Shown: positions 1 through 5,981, counted from the stretch's first letter. The stretch: DNA of 8,143 nucleotides from Candidatus Cloacimonas sp. 4484_140 (GCA_002049945.1 MVCT01000041.1:1-8143), one strand, 5' to 3'. Made by a program: numbers and translations. The notes: generated from the sequence alone by a model not told the origin.

Positions 1-295
1 TATAAGGAACTTCAAATCCTTTGCGTGCGGGAGTGTATGTTTTCCCTGGCTCAAGATCCACATGAAATCCTCCGAGTTGCTGAATTCCCACCGCGAATGT
101 ACTTCTGGTTCGAAGCGAGCTATTGAAAAACATAGTGTAAAGTGTTTTTCCTTTCAGGATGTGGGACATATCTTCATTAATTGCATATCGAGTCTTCAAC
201 TCCTCCGCAAGACGCAGTAATGATTCCCATTCTTCTTTCGTATAGTCGATTTCTGGGCTGAGCCAATCTCTACCCAAGAATTTATTCGTTCGCAT
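1..295 (-). CDS. Carbamoyltransferase, acetylornithine-carbamoyltransferase/YgeW type (N-terminal 98 residues; runs off the left edge)
   Basis: This is the start of an aspartate/ornithine-carbamoyltransferase-superfamily enzyme, which moves a carbamoyl group between carbamoyl phosphate and an amine. The visible residues hold the carbamoyl-phosphate-binding domain start: a hydrophobic strand 'LYTMFFN' (52-58) leads into S60-L-R-T-R64, the family's SxRTR phosphate-binding loop. Then come 'FAVGIQQLGG' (67-76) and 'LEPGK' (81-85), the arrangement seen in N-acetylornithine carbamoyltransferases, whereas E. coli YgeW has STRTR and 'LDEGK'. The ATG at 295 is chosen because AAGGAG (complement of 301-306) sits five bases upstream. 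It is the last gene of the visible minus-strand run, 246 bases after the four-Cys gene, and may have its own promoter. Arginine biosynthesis or purine/ureide catabolism are both possible; the YgfK neighbour favours the second. Family assignment is firm, substrate is not. Confidence 0.85.
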   Translation of the reverse strand, partial: MRTNKFLGRDWLSPEIDYTKEEWESLLRLAEELKTRYAINEDMSHILKGKTLYTMFFNSSLRTRSTFAVGIQQLGGFHVDLEPGKTYTPARKGFEVPY

Positions 296-399
296 TTTTA
301 CTCCTTATCCCGACAGAATTACATAAAATTATAAATGCCGGTATTAATATTTTTGATTTTTTTATTGTGTTATGTTGTTTGTGAGAAGGTATTCCTGCG

Positions 400-474
400 C
401 TAGAAAATACAGGATAATCGTCTGGTCTTATAAATCGAGCTCAATATACTGTGACTACTATTAACAGTTTTCAT
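400..474 (-). CDS. Possible 24-residue leader peptide upstream of the carbamoyltransferase
   Basis: A short reading frame opens with ATG at 474-472 and stops with TAG at 402-400. An AGGAG sequence lies ten bases upstream (within the complement of 484-490), a little far for an ideal ribosome binding site. The peptide starts MKTVNSSHSIL and carries two adjacent arginines near its end. It has no recognisable domain. It lies between a candidate promoter and the carbamoyltransferase, where a leader peptide could sit. A seven-base inverted repeat (412-418 with 473-479) would pair its start codon region with its own 3' part. It may equally be a chance frame in non-coding sequence; I give it low confidence. 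Confidence 0.15.
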   Translation of the reverse strand: MKTVNSSHSILSSIYKTRRLSCIF

Positions 475-512
475 TATCCGGTATCTCCTGATAAAATTTA
501 GATCTCATGTAT

Positions 513-540
513 TTTTTATAATTAGCAAAATTTATGTCAA
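513..540 (-). promoter_or_regulatory. Candidate promoter for the carbamoyltransferase
   Basis: On the minus strand a perfect TTGACA (complement of 535-540) is followed after 16 bases by TAAAAA (complement of 513-518), a 4-of-6 match to the -10 box. It begins directly after the stop codon of the four-Cys gene and lies about 220 bases before the carbamoyltransferase start. The AT-rich background makes chance matches likely, so this is only a candidate. Confidence 0.3.
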
Positions 541-541
541 A

Positions 542-730
542 TTATTCATTGGGGGAATTTGATTTTTTTTTGTTATCCTCTTTTTTCTTTTTTAATTTTT
601 TAGCCTTGAATTGTCCGCAATTCTTGTGCGGAGAAGTAACCATTCCCATCCATTTGGATGAGAAATTTTCACAATGATGATTGTGCCAGTATGTGCAATT
701 TTCACATGCGATTTTTACATCTTCAGCCAT
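542..730 (-). CDS. Small four-cysteine protein, putative metal-binding, unknown function
   Basis: I do not recognise a named family. With the start chosen here it has 62 residues. Four cysteines are arranged C9-x2-C12-x7-C20-x17-C38, with H16, H18 and H19 between the second and third. That spacing suggests a small zinc-binding or Fe-S-binding knuckle. From residue 42 the chain is lysine-rich and probably disordered. A longer frame opens at 766, but the ATG at 730 has a good ribosome binding site (complement of 733-740), while the ATGs at 766 and 754 lie inside a perfect hairpin, so I prefer the shorter form. The gene starts 54 bases after the ygfK stop on the same strand, so it is probably co-transcribed with it and might serve as an accessory or electron-transfer partner; that role is inference. 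Confidence 0.65.
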   Translation of the reverse strand: MAEDVKIACENCTYWHNHHCENFSSKWMGMVTSPHKNCGQFKAKKLKKKKEDNKKKSNSPNE

Positions 731-732
731 AG

Positions 733-740
733 TTTCCTTT
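733..740 (-). promoter_or_regulatory. Ribosome binding site that sets the start of the four-Cys gene
   Basis: AAAGGAAA on the minus strand lies with its AGGA core about five bases before the ATG at 730-728. No comparable site precedes the upstream in-frame ATGs at 754 and 766. Confidence 0.5.
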
Positions 741-748
741 GATTTACT

Positions 749-770
749 TGTCATGGAATGGTCCATGACA
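749..770 (-). repeat. Perfect 9-bp stem hairpin/palindrome between ygfK and the four-Cys gene
   Basis: TGTCATGGA (749-757) is exactly complementary to TCCATGACA (762-770) around a four-base loop. It sits in the 54-base gap downstream of ygfK and 19 bases before the chosen start of the next gene. There is no run of U after it on the transcribed strand, so it is not a standard intrinsic terminator. It could be an mRNA-stabilising or processing hairpin, or a DNA operator half-site pair. Confidence 0.6.
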
Positions 771-784
771 GCTCGAATTTATAA

Positions 785-3700
785 TTATATTAGATAACTA
801 TTTTTTATCTTCTTGATTAAGAACTCAATCAGGTCAATAATTTCAATATTCGGCACAGAATTCCACTTAATATGAGGTTCGTGAAAAACACATTCAAATA
901 CTTCATCGTTATACTTCAGTTTTATGAAATTCCCATTAAAGATAACACCATCATTTGTACTTTCCTTAAAGGATTCCTCGGAATGAAAGAGTGTGAATTT
1001 ATCTTTATAAGGTTTGCCGTTTTTATAAGGACAGAAGGTTATGCAGTTCCCACACTCGTTGCAGAAATCATCAATATGGATTATCTGAAAATCGTTTTTA
1101 AAAGGATGATCTTCGTTCAGTAAATTGATCAGTACATTCGCCTTGTTCGGACAAACCTCGACACACTTTGCGCACAGAAAATCACACTGAAGGCAGCGAC
1201 TGGATTCAGATAAAATTTCTTCAGAGTTTTGCAATTCTTCAGTTTCTTTCCTGAGATATCCCTGCTGCTCGATCAATTGTTCGAATCTTTTCTCTTTATT
1301 AAATTGGGCTTCGGGTGTATCGGTAAATGTGATACCTTCTTTTATGAGAATAGCTTCAGCGGCTTGTTTTCCGTCTGCAATCGATTCCACAACAGTTGAA
1401 GGTCCGCGCAAAGCATCTCCGCCGATATATACATTTTTAAGAGAAGTTTCGAGAGTTTCTGAATTAAAAAATATATTTCCTTTTTCGTCAAATTCAATAT
1501 TATTTTCTTTAAGAAGTTCTTTATCAACCTCTTCCCCAATTGCCATAATAACTGAATCGAATTCCAATTTCTCATGAACATTCTCGATCGGAATCGGTTT
1601 TCTTCTTCCGCTTTTGTCCATCTCACCAAGTTCCATTTTCTGGCAAAGAAGCTCTGAATCTGTAAAATCAATCGGGTTTATGAGTTCTTTAAAATTTACT
1701 CCGTCTTTGATTGCGTTGTCGAATTCCTCTTTATCGGCGGGCATGTATTCCCGGGTTCTTCTATAAAGAATTGAAACCTTCTCTACGCCTTGAACTCGAA
1801 TTGCAGCACGGGCAGCATCCATTGCGGAATTTCCCCCGCCGATAACTGCTATTTTTTTACCAAGCTTGAAATCCCTTCCCTCTTTTAAATTTTCTAAAAA
1901 TGAGAGGGCTTCGAAGATATTATCCTTATCTTTGCACCAGCTCAGCATTTTGGGGATATGAGCACCGATACCGATGAAAATATAATCATATTTCTGACTT
2001 TGAAAATCCTGAATAAAATGCTGGTTTTGATAATTATAATGAAAATTTACGCCCATTTCTTTGAGAAGCCCGACATCTTTTTTTATAACTTCATCGGGAA
2101 TTCGGAAACGTGGAATAATATTCTGTACTGTTCCGCCTGCTTCCGTTCCTTTATCGAAAATATGTACTTCAAATCCATACCTCCGTAAAAAATATGCAGC
2201 AGATAATCCCGCTGGACCGGCACCAAGAATAGCAACTTTTTTCTCTGTACTTCCAATTTCAAATTTCAAATTTCGAGTTTCATTCTTTCCCGCAGCGATC
2301 TTCTTCAATTCTCTTATAGAAACCGACTGCTCGTAATTCCATCGGGCACATTTCGTCTGACATTGATGGTCGCAAATGTAGCCGGTGATATTGGGAAGAG
2401 GATTCTTCGCAAAAATGATTTGCAGCGCTTCCTCAAAATTCCCAAGCTCAATTGCCAGAATGTACTCAGGCACATCCTGATGAATAGGACAACGCTCTTT
2501 ACATGGAGAAATAAAACAGTCCAGAAGTGGTAATTTTTTTTCTATCTTCAAATCTGAAGAAGGATATTCTTTCCTGGAAAATTGTTCGTTGCGAATCGCC
2601 TTCTCAGCAAGTGAAGTTAATTTCTCGATTTGAATACTGTGATGATCAGGAATATTTTTCTCTTCTATTGTTTCTGCAAGCTGTTTCAGGCGCACATATC
2701 CGCCCGGCTTAAGCAGATCCGTTGCGATAGTAATAGGTTTAATTCCCGTTTCCAGAATATCAATAATATTCCAGTATGAGGCACCGCCTGAAAATGAGAT
2801 CGGCAATTTGCCTTCTAATTGTTTTGAAATCTCGGCTGATAAGTTAATTGTTATCGGATACAGAGCACGACCGGACATATATTTTTCATCACTTGGCAGG
2901 ATAGTATTTTGATTAATAACAGCCAGAGTATTTGACAGTTTTACACCGAAATTTCTCTTTTCTGATTCTGCAACCCGGGCAAGTCTTTTCAACATCGGAA
3001 TTGCATCCTCAAATTGAAGATCCTTCTCAAAACTTTCACGGTTTAAAGCGATATGCAAAAATCCCTGAGCATCCAAAATATTACGGACTTTCTCATATCC
3101 CAATAATGTGGGATTGAGCTTCACAAAGGTGTGCAGCTTCTTTTCTGTGATCAGATACTCACAAATCGACTCAATCTCATGAGGAGGACATCCATGCATG
3201 GTCGAGAGGGTTATCGAATCTGAAATATGTGTTGAAATGTTTGTCAAAACCTTTTCAATGATTTTAGAATATTCGGAATTGTCCTCAGAAAATTTCCTCA
3301 AAATTTTTTTATATTCATTAAATAAAGGACTTCTTTCAGCGTTTTTAAGGTGCTCAATGAAATCATCGATTTTCTTCGTCTTTATGCCTTCGAGATCATA
3401 ACCTACACTCATATTGAAAAGAAAACCGGATTGCTCGTTTGTAGAAAGTTTGAACACTTCCTTTAATAAATGAATTACAAACCAAGCTTTTAGGTATTCG
3501 CCATACGCCTGTGAAACTGTAAGCTCAGTTGACCATTCCGTATTATATCCCTCATCCGGCGCATCGATGCAGGGTTTTTCGATCTCGAGTTCATCTAATT
3601 TCTGCACAGTTTTCAGCTCGAAAAATCTTCCGCCGCAGAGATAAGAAACAATAATATTCTGTGCGAGTTGTGTATGAGGTCCGGCAGCAGGTCCGATCGG

Positions 3701-3859
3701 CTCTTCAATTGAAGCATTCAATACTTTGTAGAACTTTTTATCGTTTTTGTGATAAAACTGCGTGTCATGAATGCCGAAAATCGTTTTGTTCTGCTCATAC
3801 TCCTGAAAAATCCAATAAAGCAGTTTTTCAAAAGAAAGTGGGATCATTTTATCTGTCAT
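785..3859 (-). CDS. ygfK: YgfK-type reductase (annotated 'putative selenate reductase', DPD-like Fe-S flavoprotein)
   Basis: A cytoplasmic multi-cofactor oxidoreductase of 1024 residues, close to E. coli YgfK in length and in order of motifs. Residues 1 to about 430 form a dihydroorotate-dehydrogenase-like barrel: 'GPAAGPHTQ' (56-64), 'STMHGCPPHE' (219-228), 'VKLNP' (246-250), 'SGGA' (357-360), 'TDLLKPGG' (380-387). A GltD/DPD-type Fe-S segment follows with C448, C453, C457 and C496, C500, C504. An FAD/NAD(P)H module has GAGPAG (546-551), GGGNSA (674-679), 'YRR' (699-701) and 'GGD' (813-815). The C-terminus carries two 4Fe-4S motifs: C892/C896/C899/C903-P and C933/C936/C939/C943-P. The start MTDKM mirrors MGDIM of E. 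coli; no clear ribosome binding site is visible, and the gene begins 13 bases after the 2Fe-2S gene, suggesting translational coupling. In E. coli ygfK is genetically linked to selenate reduction, and homologues occur in anaerobic purine-degradation clusters. The true substrate is not shown by sequence. Confidence 0.95.
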   Translation of the reverse strand: MTDKMIPLSFEKLLYWIFQEYEQNKTIFGIHDTQFYHKNDKKFYKVLNASIEEPIGPAAGPHTQLAQNIIVSYLCGGRFFELKTVQKLDELEIEKPCIDAPDEGYNTEWSTELTVSQAYGEYLKAWFVIHLLKEVFKLSTNEQSGFLFNMSVGYDLEGIKTKKIDDFIEHLKNAERSPLFNEYKKILRKFSEDNSEYSKIIEKVLTNISTHISDSITLSTMHGCPPHEIESICEYLITEKKLHTFVKLNPTLLGYEKVRNILDAQGFLHIALNRESFEKDLQFEDAIPMLKRLARVAESEKRNFGVKLSNTLAVINQNTILPSDEKYMSGRALYPITINLSAEISKQLEGKLPISFSGGASYWNIIDILETGIKPITIATDLLKPGGYVRLKQLAETIEEKNIPDHHSIQIEKLTSLAEKAIRNEQFSRKEYPSSDLKIEKKLPLLDCFISPCKERCPIHQDVPEYILAIELGNFEEALQIIFAKNPLPNITGYICDHQCQTKCARWNYEQSVSIRELKKIAAGKNETRNLKFEIGSTEKKVAILGAGPAGLSAAYFLRRYGFEVHIFDKGTEAGGTVQNIIPRFRIPDEVIKKDVGLLKEMGVNFHYNYQNQHFIQDFQSQKYDYIFIGIGAHIPKMLSWCKDKDNIFEALSFLENLKEGRDFKLGKKIAVIGGGNSAMDAARAAIRVQGVEKVSILYRRTREYMPADKEEFDNAIKDGVNFKELINPIDFTDSELLCQKMELGEMDKSGRRKPIPIENVHEKLEFDSVIMAIGEEVDKELLKENNIEFDEKGNIFFNSETLETSLKNVYIGGDALRGPSTVVESIADGKQAAEAILIKEGITFTDTPEAQFNKEKRFEQLIEQQGYLRKETEELQNSEEILSESSRCLQCDFLCAKCVEVCPNKANVLINLLNEDHPFKNDFQIIHIDDFCNECGNCITFCPYKNGKPYKDKFTLFHSEESFKESTNDGVIFNGNFIKLKYNDEVFECVFHEPHIKWNSVPNIEIIDLIEFLIKKIKNSYLI

Positions 3860-3872
3860 AAATTAATCAAAC

Positions 3873-4343
3873 TTATTTAGCGTTCAACTCATCAGCAGTT
3901 GCTTGTATCGCTTCGATTATCTGCACGTATCCAGTACACCGGCAGAGATTTCCCGAAATTGCGATGCGGATATCATCTTCAGTTGGACTGGAATTTTCCA
4001 TTAGTAGGGCGGTAGCACTCATTATCATACCCGGAGTACAAAACCCGCATTGTATCGCGCCGTATTTGATGAAATTCTTTTGTAAAGGAGAAAGCTCACC
4101 ATCTTTCTCAATACCTTCAATAGTGATGATTTCTTTTCCTTCGACTTGCCCGACCAGCATCATACATGAACATACTGCTTTTTTATCGACAAGTACTGTG
4201 CATGCACCGCATTCACCTATGCCACACCCCTCTTTTGTACCTGTCAAATGAAAATCTTCCCTTATCACATCGATAAGTCGCTTCATCGGATCGATTGTTA
4301 TAGCAACCTTTTTGTCATTGAGTGTAAAGCTTATTTCTTTCAT
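3873..4343 (-). CDS. Xanthine dehydrogenase-family 2Fe-2S electron-transfer subunit (XdhC/CoxS/HcrC type)
   Basis: A 156-residue protein of the standard length for the small subunit of molybdenum hydroxylases. The plant-ferredoxin-like half has C40-x4-C45-x2-C48-x11-C60, in 'EGCGIGECGACT'. The alpha-helical half has 'QCGFCTPG' (C99, C102) and 'GNLCRCTGY' (C134, C136). Together they bind two 2Fe-2S clusters that pass electrons between a molybdopterin subunit and an FAD subunit. Neither of those partners is in the window; the gene is placed instead 13 bases before ygfK and downstream of trxA. It may serve a molybdenum hydroxylase encoded to the left or elsewhere, or pass electrons to or from YgfK directly. 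The upstream ribosome binding site is weak, and a 14-bp hairpin ends 14 bases before the start codon. Confidence 0.93.
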   Translation of the reverse strand: MKEISFTLNDKKVAITIDPMKRLIDVIREDFHLTGTKEGCGIGECGACTVLVDKKAVCSCMMLVGQVEGKEIITIEGIEKDGELSPLQKNFIKYGAIQCGFCTPGMIMSATALLMENSSPTEDDIRIAISGNLCRCTGYVQIIEAIQATADELNAK

Positions 4344-4357
4344 CTCATTTTAATGTA

Positions 4358-4390
4358 GATCAACTCAGAAGACATGCTCCTGAGCTGATC
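4358..4390 (-). repeat. 14-bp stem hairpin between trxA and the 2Fe-2S gene
   Basis: The arms 4358-4371 and 4377-4390 enclose a five-base loop. Read as minus-strand RNA all 14 positions pair, two of them as G-U wobbles; read as plus-strand RNA those two positions are A-C mismatches. This points to an RNA structure of the minus-strand transcript. No U-run follows it on that strand (the bases after it read TACATTAAAATGAG), so it is not a typical terminator. It lies in the 73-base gap after trxA and may separate expression of the thiol-redox genes from the 2Fe-2S/ygfK pair. Confidence 0.7.
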
Positions 4391-4416
4391 TGATATTTTT
4401 TATAATATTCAGCACA

Positions 4417-4734
4417 TTATATTAATTCATTGATTTTGTCAACAAGCATCTTTTTGGGGACAGCACCCACGATCTGATCCATGACCTTTCCATCCTTGAA
4501 AAAAAGAATACTGGGAATGCTTGTAATACTGTAATTTATTGCAATATTTCTTTCTTTATCAACATCACATTTTGTGATAGTTACTTTGTCAGTATCTACT
4601 TCATTGGCAAGTTCATCCATGATTGGACCAATCATTTTACAGGGCATACACCATTCCGCCCAGAAATCAACTACTACTACTTTTCCTGCATTCACGATTT
4701 TTTCGAAATTTTCTTCGGTTAATGCTAACGCCAT
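4417..4734 (-). CDS. trxA: Thioredoxin with CMPC active site
   Basis: A 105-residue single-domain thioredoxin, normal length for the family, which reduces protein disulfides in the cytoplasm and is itself reduced by thioredoxin reductase. The fold markers are present: buried D23, 'FWAEWC' leading into the active site C29-M30-P31-C32-K33, and the cis-proline P74 in 'TSIPS'. The second active-site residue is Met instead of the usual Gly (WCGPCK), which is expected to alter redox potential or partner choice. The start has AAGGAG (complement of 4741-4746) five to six bases upstream. It lies 18 bases after trxB, a clear operon arrangement, so TrxB is its likely reductant. Confidence 0.95.
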   Translation of the reverse strand: MALALTEENFEKIVNAGKVVVVDFWAEWCMPCKMIGPIMDELANEVDTDKVTITKCDVDKERNIAINYSITSIPSILFFKDGKVMDQIVGAVPKKMLVDKINELI

Positions 4735-4752
4735 TACTTACTCCTTATTATT

Positions 4753-5682
4753 TTAGACTTCATGTTCAGTTAAATACTTATTTGCTTCAAAAGCTGCTAC
4801 AGCGCCATCACCGGCAGCGTTTACTATTTGTCTGAGCTCTTTATCGCGCACATCGCCAGCAGCAAAAACACCCTTAACATTGGTTTTCATTTCTTCTCCG
4901 GGTTTCTGTGCAATAAATCCATCATGAGTAAGATCAATCTGTCCTTTAATAAGCTCAGTATTTGGATTCAAACCTATAAAGATAAAAACTCCGTCAACTT
5001 TTAACTTGCTTTCTTTTTCTGTCTTTTTATTGAAAATCGTAATCTTTCTATCTTCTGAAATCTGAAAATCAATTGATTTAATGATAGAATTCCACACGAC
5101 CTCTATCTTCTCCTCAGCAAAAGCTTTTTCCTGGCAAATCTTATCCGCGCGGAGTTCGTCTCTTCGGTGGATAATATAGACTTTTGAAGCATATTTTGCG
5201 ATGTGTAGAGCTTCCTCAATCGCTGTATTTCCACCACCGATCACAGCAACGACCTTGTCCTTAAAGAAAGGGGCATCGCAGGTACCGCAATAGGAAACTC
5301 CTCTTCCGTAAAACTCCTTTTCTCCGGGAACTCCAAGCATTCTTGGTTGAGAGCCGGTTGCGATTATTGCTGTCTTCGCATGATATTCATTTTCTTCTGT
5401 ATAAACACTTTTTTTCTTATCTGTAAATTTAATCTTTATGATTGTTTCTTTTTTTACCTCAAGCCCAAAACGAATTGCCTGATTCTCCATTTTTGTTGCA
5501 AGATCATATCCAAGTACCGCTTCATCAAAACCCGGATAATTCTCAATATGTGATGTTTTTAAAAGCTGTCCGCCGGCAAATGGGGCTTTCTCAATAAGTA
5601 CTGTTTTCAATTTGTATCGTGCTGCATAGATTCCTGCAGTAAGTCCTGCTGGTCCGCCACCAATAATTATGAGATCATACAT
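4753..5682 (-). CDS. trxB: Thioredoxin reductase (low-molecular-weight, FAD/NADPH)
   Basis: With the chosen start this is a 309-residue bacterial-type thioredoxin reductase. It has the FAD-binding GGGPAG (8-13), the redox pair C132-G-T-C135 followed by DAPFF, the second nucleotide-binding motif GGGNTA (149-154), the NADPH-phosphate signature HRRDELRA (172-179) and the C-terminal FAD contact GDV (276-278) followed by 'RQIVNAAGDG'. It passes electrons from NADPH to thioredoxin. An ATG five codons earlier (5697) is also in frame, but AAAGGTGA lies right before the ATG at 5682, so I start there. It is 17 bases downstream of the glutaredoxin gene and 18 bases upstream of trxA. The HRRD...R signature suggests NADPH use rather than ferredoxin or F420. 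Confidence 0.96.
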   Translation of the reverse strand: MYDLIIIGGGPAGLTAGIYAARYKLKTVLIEKAPFAGGQLLKTSHIENYPGFDEAVLGYDLATKMENQAIRFGLEVKKETIIKIKFTDKKKSVYTEENEYHAKTAIIATGSQPRMLGVPGEKEFYGRGVSYCGTCDAPFFKDKVVAVIGGGNTAIEEALHIAKYASKVYIIHRRDELRADKICQEKAFAEEKIEVVWNSIIKSIDFQISEDRKITIFNKKTEKESKLKVDGVFIFIGLNPNTELIKGQIDLTHDGFIAQKPGEEMKTNVKGVFAAGDVRDKELRQIVNAAGDGAVAAFEANKYLTEHEV

Positions 5683-5686
5683 ACTA

Positions 5687-5694
5687 TCACCTTT
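5687..5694 (-). promoter_or_regulatory. Ribosome binding site that sets the trxB start
   Basis: AAAGGTGA on the minus strand lies just upstream of the ATG at 5682-5680. The alternative ATG at 5697 has only the end of the upstream gene before it and no such site. Confidence 0.55.
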
Positions 5695-5699
5695 CATTT

Positions 5700-5957
5700 T
5701 TAACTTCTATCCTGAATTCCCAATAACCTGTCTATTTTATTCTTATCAAAGCCGACAATGGGATGATTATTTATCATAATAACAGGGACACCCTGCTGTC
5801 CTGTTCGATGCACCATATCGCGTGCTGCAGCTTGGTCCCTTGCAATATCAATATCTTTAAAGCGTATATTATGTTTTCTGAGATAATCCTTGGTCTTTCT
5901 GCACCACGAACACATCGGAGTAGAAAACACGATTACACGAGCTGTTTGACTATTCAT
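5700..5957 (-). CDS. Glutaredoxin-like protein, YruB/NrdH type (CSWC active site)
   Basis: An 85-residue thioredoxin-fold protein with active site C16-S17-W18-C19 after 'VFSTPM', a cis-proline in 'QQGVPVI', and 'IVGFDKNKIDRLLGI' near the C-terminus, the pattern of the YruB-family of short glutaredoxin-like proteins. Such proteins are small dithiol carriers, often reduced by thioredoxin reductase rather than glutathione; that reductant is inference, supported by trxB starting 17 bases downstream. A longer frame opens at 5996, but AGGAGA (complement of 5962-5967) sits five bases before the ATG at 5957, so the shorter form is preferred. It is the first gene of the visible redox run, after a terminator and an inverted repeat. 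The active-site residues are both Cys; no selenocysteine codon is seen. Confidence 0.9.
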   Translation of the reverse strand: MNSQTARVIVFSTPMCSWCRKTKDYLRKHNIRFKDIDIARDQAAARDMVHRTGQQGVPVIMINNHPIVGFDKNKIDRLLGIQDRS

Positions 5958-5961
5958 TAAA

Positions 5962-5967
5962 TCTCCT
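5962..5967 (-). promoter_or_regulatory. Ribosome binding site that sets the glutaredoxin start
   Basis: AGGAGA on the minus strand is five bases upstream of the ATG at 5957-5955. It lies inside the longer in-frame extension to 5996, which argues against the longer start. Confidence 0.6.
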
Positions 5968-5981
5968 ACTGATATTTTTTT

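Noticed and set aside
542..766. Longer 74-residue form of the four-Cys protein starting at 766
   Set aside because: Its two extra ATGs lie inside a perfect hairpin and have no ribosome binding site, whereas the ATG at 730 has one.
4358..4401. Reading the hairpin at 4358-4390 plus the T-run at 4396-4401 as a plus-strand terminator
   Set aside because: There is no plus-strand gene ending there, the T-run is five bases away from the stem, and two stem positions are mismatched on that strand.
872..4835. Many open frames on the plus strand and in other minus frames across ygfK, the 2Fe-2S gene, trxA and trxB
   Set aside because: They lie fully inside genes with clear family motifs, lack good ribosome binding sites and show no recognisable domain; they are shadows.
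5700..5957. Selenoprotein possibility for the glutaredoxin-like protein, given the selenate-reductase label of ygfK
   Set aside because: The active site is encoded by two normal cysteine codons and I see no in-frame TGA in any gene of the run.
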